Source of the DNA: Peronospora farinosa
Taxonomy: Eukaryota > Oomycota > Peronosporomycetes > Peronosporales > Peronosporaceae
Direction: 5' to 3'
Assembly: GCA_947646735.1 (NCBI GenBank)
Contig: CANTFK010000189.1
Location: 124,001-188,000 of the forward strand
DNA length: 64,000 nt
Part shown: positions 63,640 through 64,000 of the stretch, in pieces
How positions within the stretch are numbered: position 1 is the stretch's first letter
Layout: each line of letters begins with the position of its first letter
Translations under genes and position numbers: made by a program
Notes under the pieces: generated by a model
Told to the model about the DNA's origin: nothing
Database searches by the model: none
Seen by the model: only the letters and a program-made list of their open reading frames with translations

Positions 63640-64000
63640 CGTCGTGGGCTGCGCTTAACGCAAGTGCACAGAGGTCTGGCAGGCAAAATGTAAAGTGGGA
63701 AGGCTGGGTGTGACCCCGACTGGCTGTCGATACCTTGAATTGGTTGGAAGGGCAAACATCAACACCGCCAAGATCGCCTGGCTATTCTTTAAGGTATTGG
63801 CCTTTTTAGCTGTACCACGGAAGTATCTCAAGGGACTGAGCACATCGGAAACCGTATCATTATCGTCAATACGTAGAACAAAAAGCAGTGTTTACATTCT
63901 TCATGGATAATACTAGAGCTGATTATTTCTATGTCCCCTTCTCGTCGCCGACCCGTTCTCCGGTCGCAATCCTATACAATCCACGCCATGTCAGTTCGCC
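63640..64000. other. Upstream region of the WY-repeat gene, to window end
   Basis: About 360 bp with only short frames (about 60-70 codons) and no recognisable product. It presumably holds the effector gene's promoter; no defined motif could be fixed. Confidence 0.4.

Overview
The window looks like oomycete nuclear DNA, most likely from the Phytophthora/downy-mildew lineage (Peronosporaceae). The evidence is Ty3/Gypsy chromodomain retrotransposons of oomycete type, compact genes with short GT..AG introns, Cys/His-repeat proteins with C-x4-C-x9-C-x2-H units, a DUF563/GT61 glycosyltransferase, a NIPA-type transporter, and a secreted WY-repeat effector-like protein. Species cannot be fixed from sequence alone. 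The layout is that of a two-speed filamentous pathogen genome: about 39.7 kb of nested retroelements followed by about 24 kb of sparse host genes.

Bases 1-39,655 are almost all Gypsy elements. Element A (2309-12163, +) has a chromodomain and two RNase H domains. It sits inside a fragment of another element (B; 1815-2308 plus 12164-12425). Element 1 (13685-21795, -) is full length with 600-bp LTRs and a perfect 5-bp target duplication (CGCTT). Element 3 (22207-37251, -) is interrupted in its right LTR by element 2 (29164-36924, +), which has 640-bp LTRs and the target duplication TGTAT. An almost identical inverted copy of element 3's gag/protease region lies at 38316-39655. All pol genes carry frameshifts or stops, so these copies look non-autonomous.

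Two things stand out. First, elements 1, 2 and 3 each carry an extra gene on the strand opposite to gag-pol. It starts within about 30-105 bp of the 3' LTR, reads back into pol, and ends in a coiled-coil segment that overlaps the integrase-chromodomain linker. In elements 1 and 2 this frame is open for 418 and 435 codons although the sense genes are broken; element A has none. Second, the same elements are packed with short perfect stem-loops, in LTRs and in coding sequence, in places back to back. Two diverged LTR copies show compensatory base-pair changes, which suggests that pairing is maintained or copied.

Bases 40,000-64,000 hold host genes: a type II membrane GT61 glycosyltransferase (40077-41708, +), an apparently intronless Cys/His-repeat protein (42142-42861, -) and its intron-containing paralogue (56304-57129, +), a large helical-repeat protein split by one frame break (46406-49179, -), an ankyrin-repeat protein (52089-53021, -), a six-exon NIPA-like transporter with a His-rich tail (58491-60341, -), a MULE-type transposase N-terminal remnant (61693-61917, +), a WY-domain pseudogene fragment (45481-45750, +) and an intact secreted WY-repeat protein (62569-63639, -). 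No rRNA, tRNA or CRISPR array was recognised. All identities, percentages and stem counts were judged by eye.
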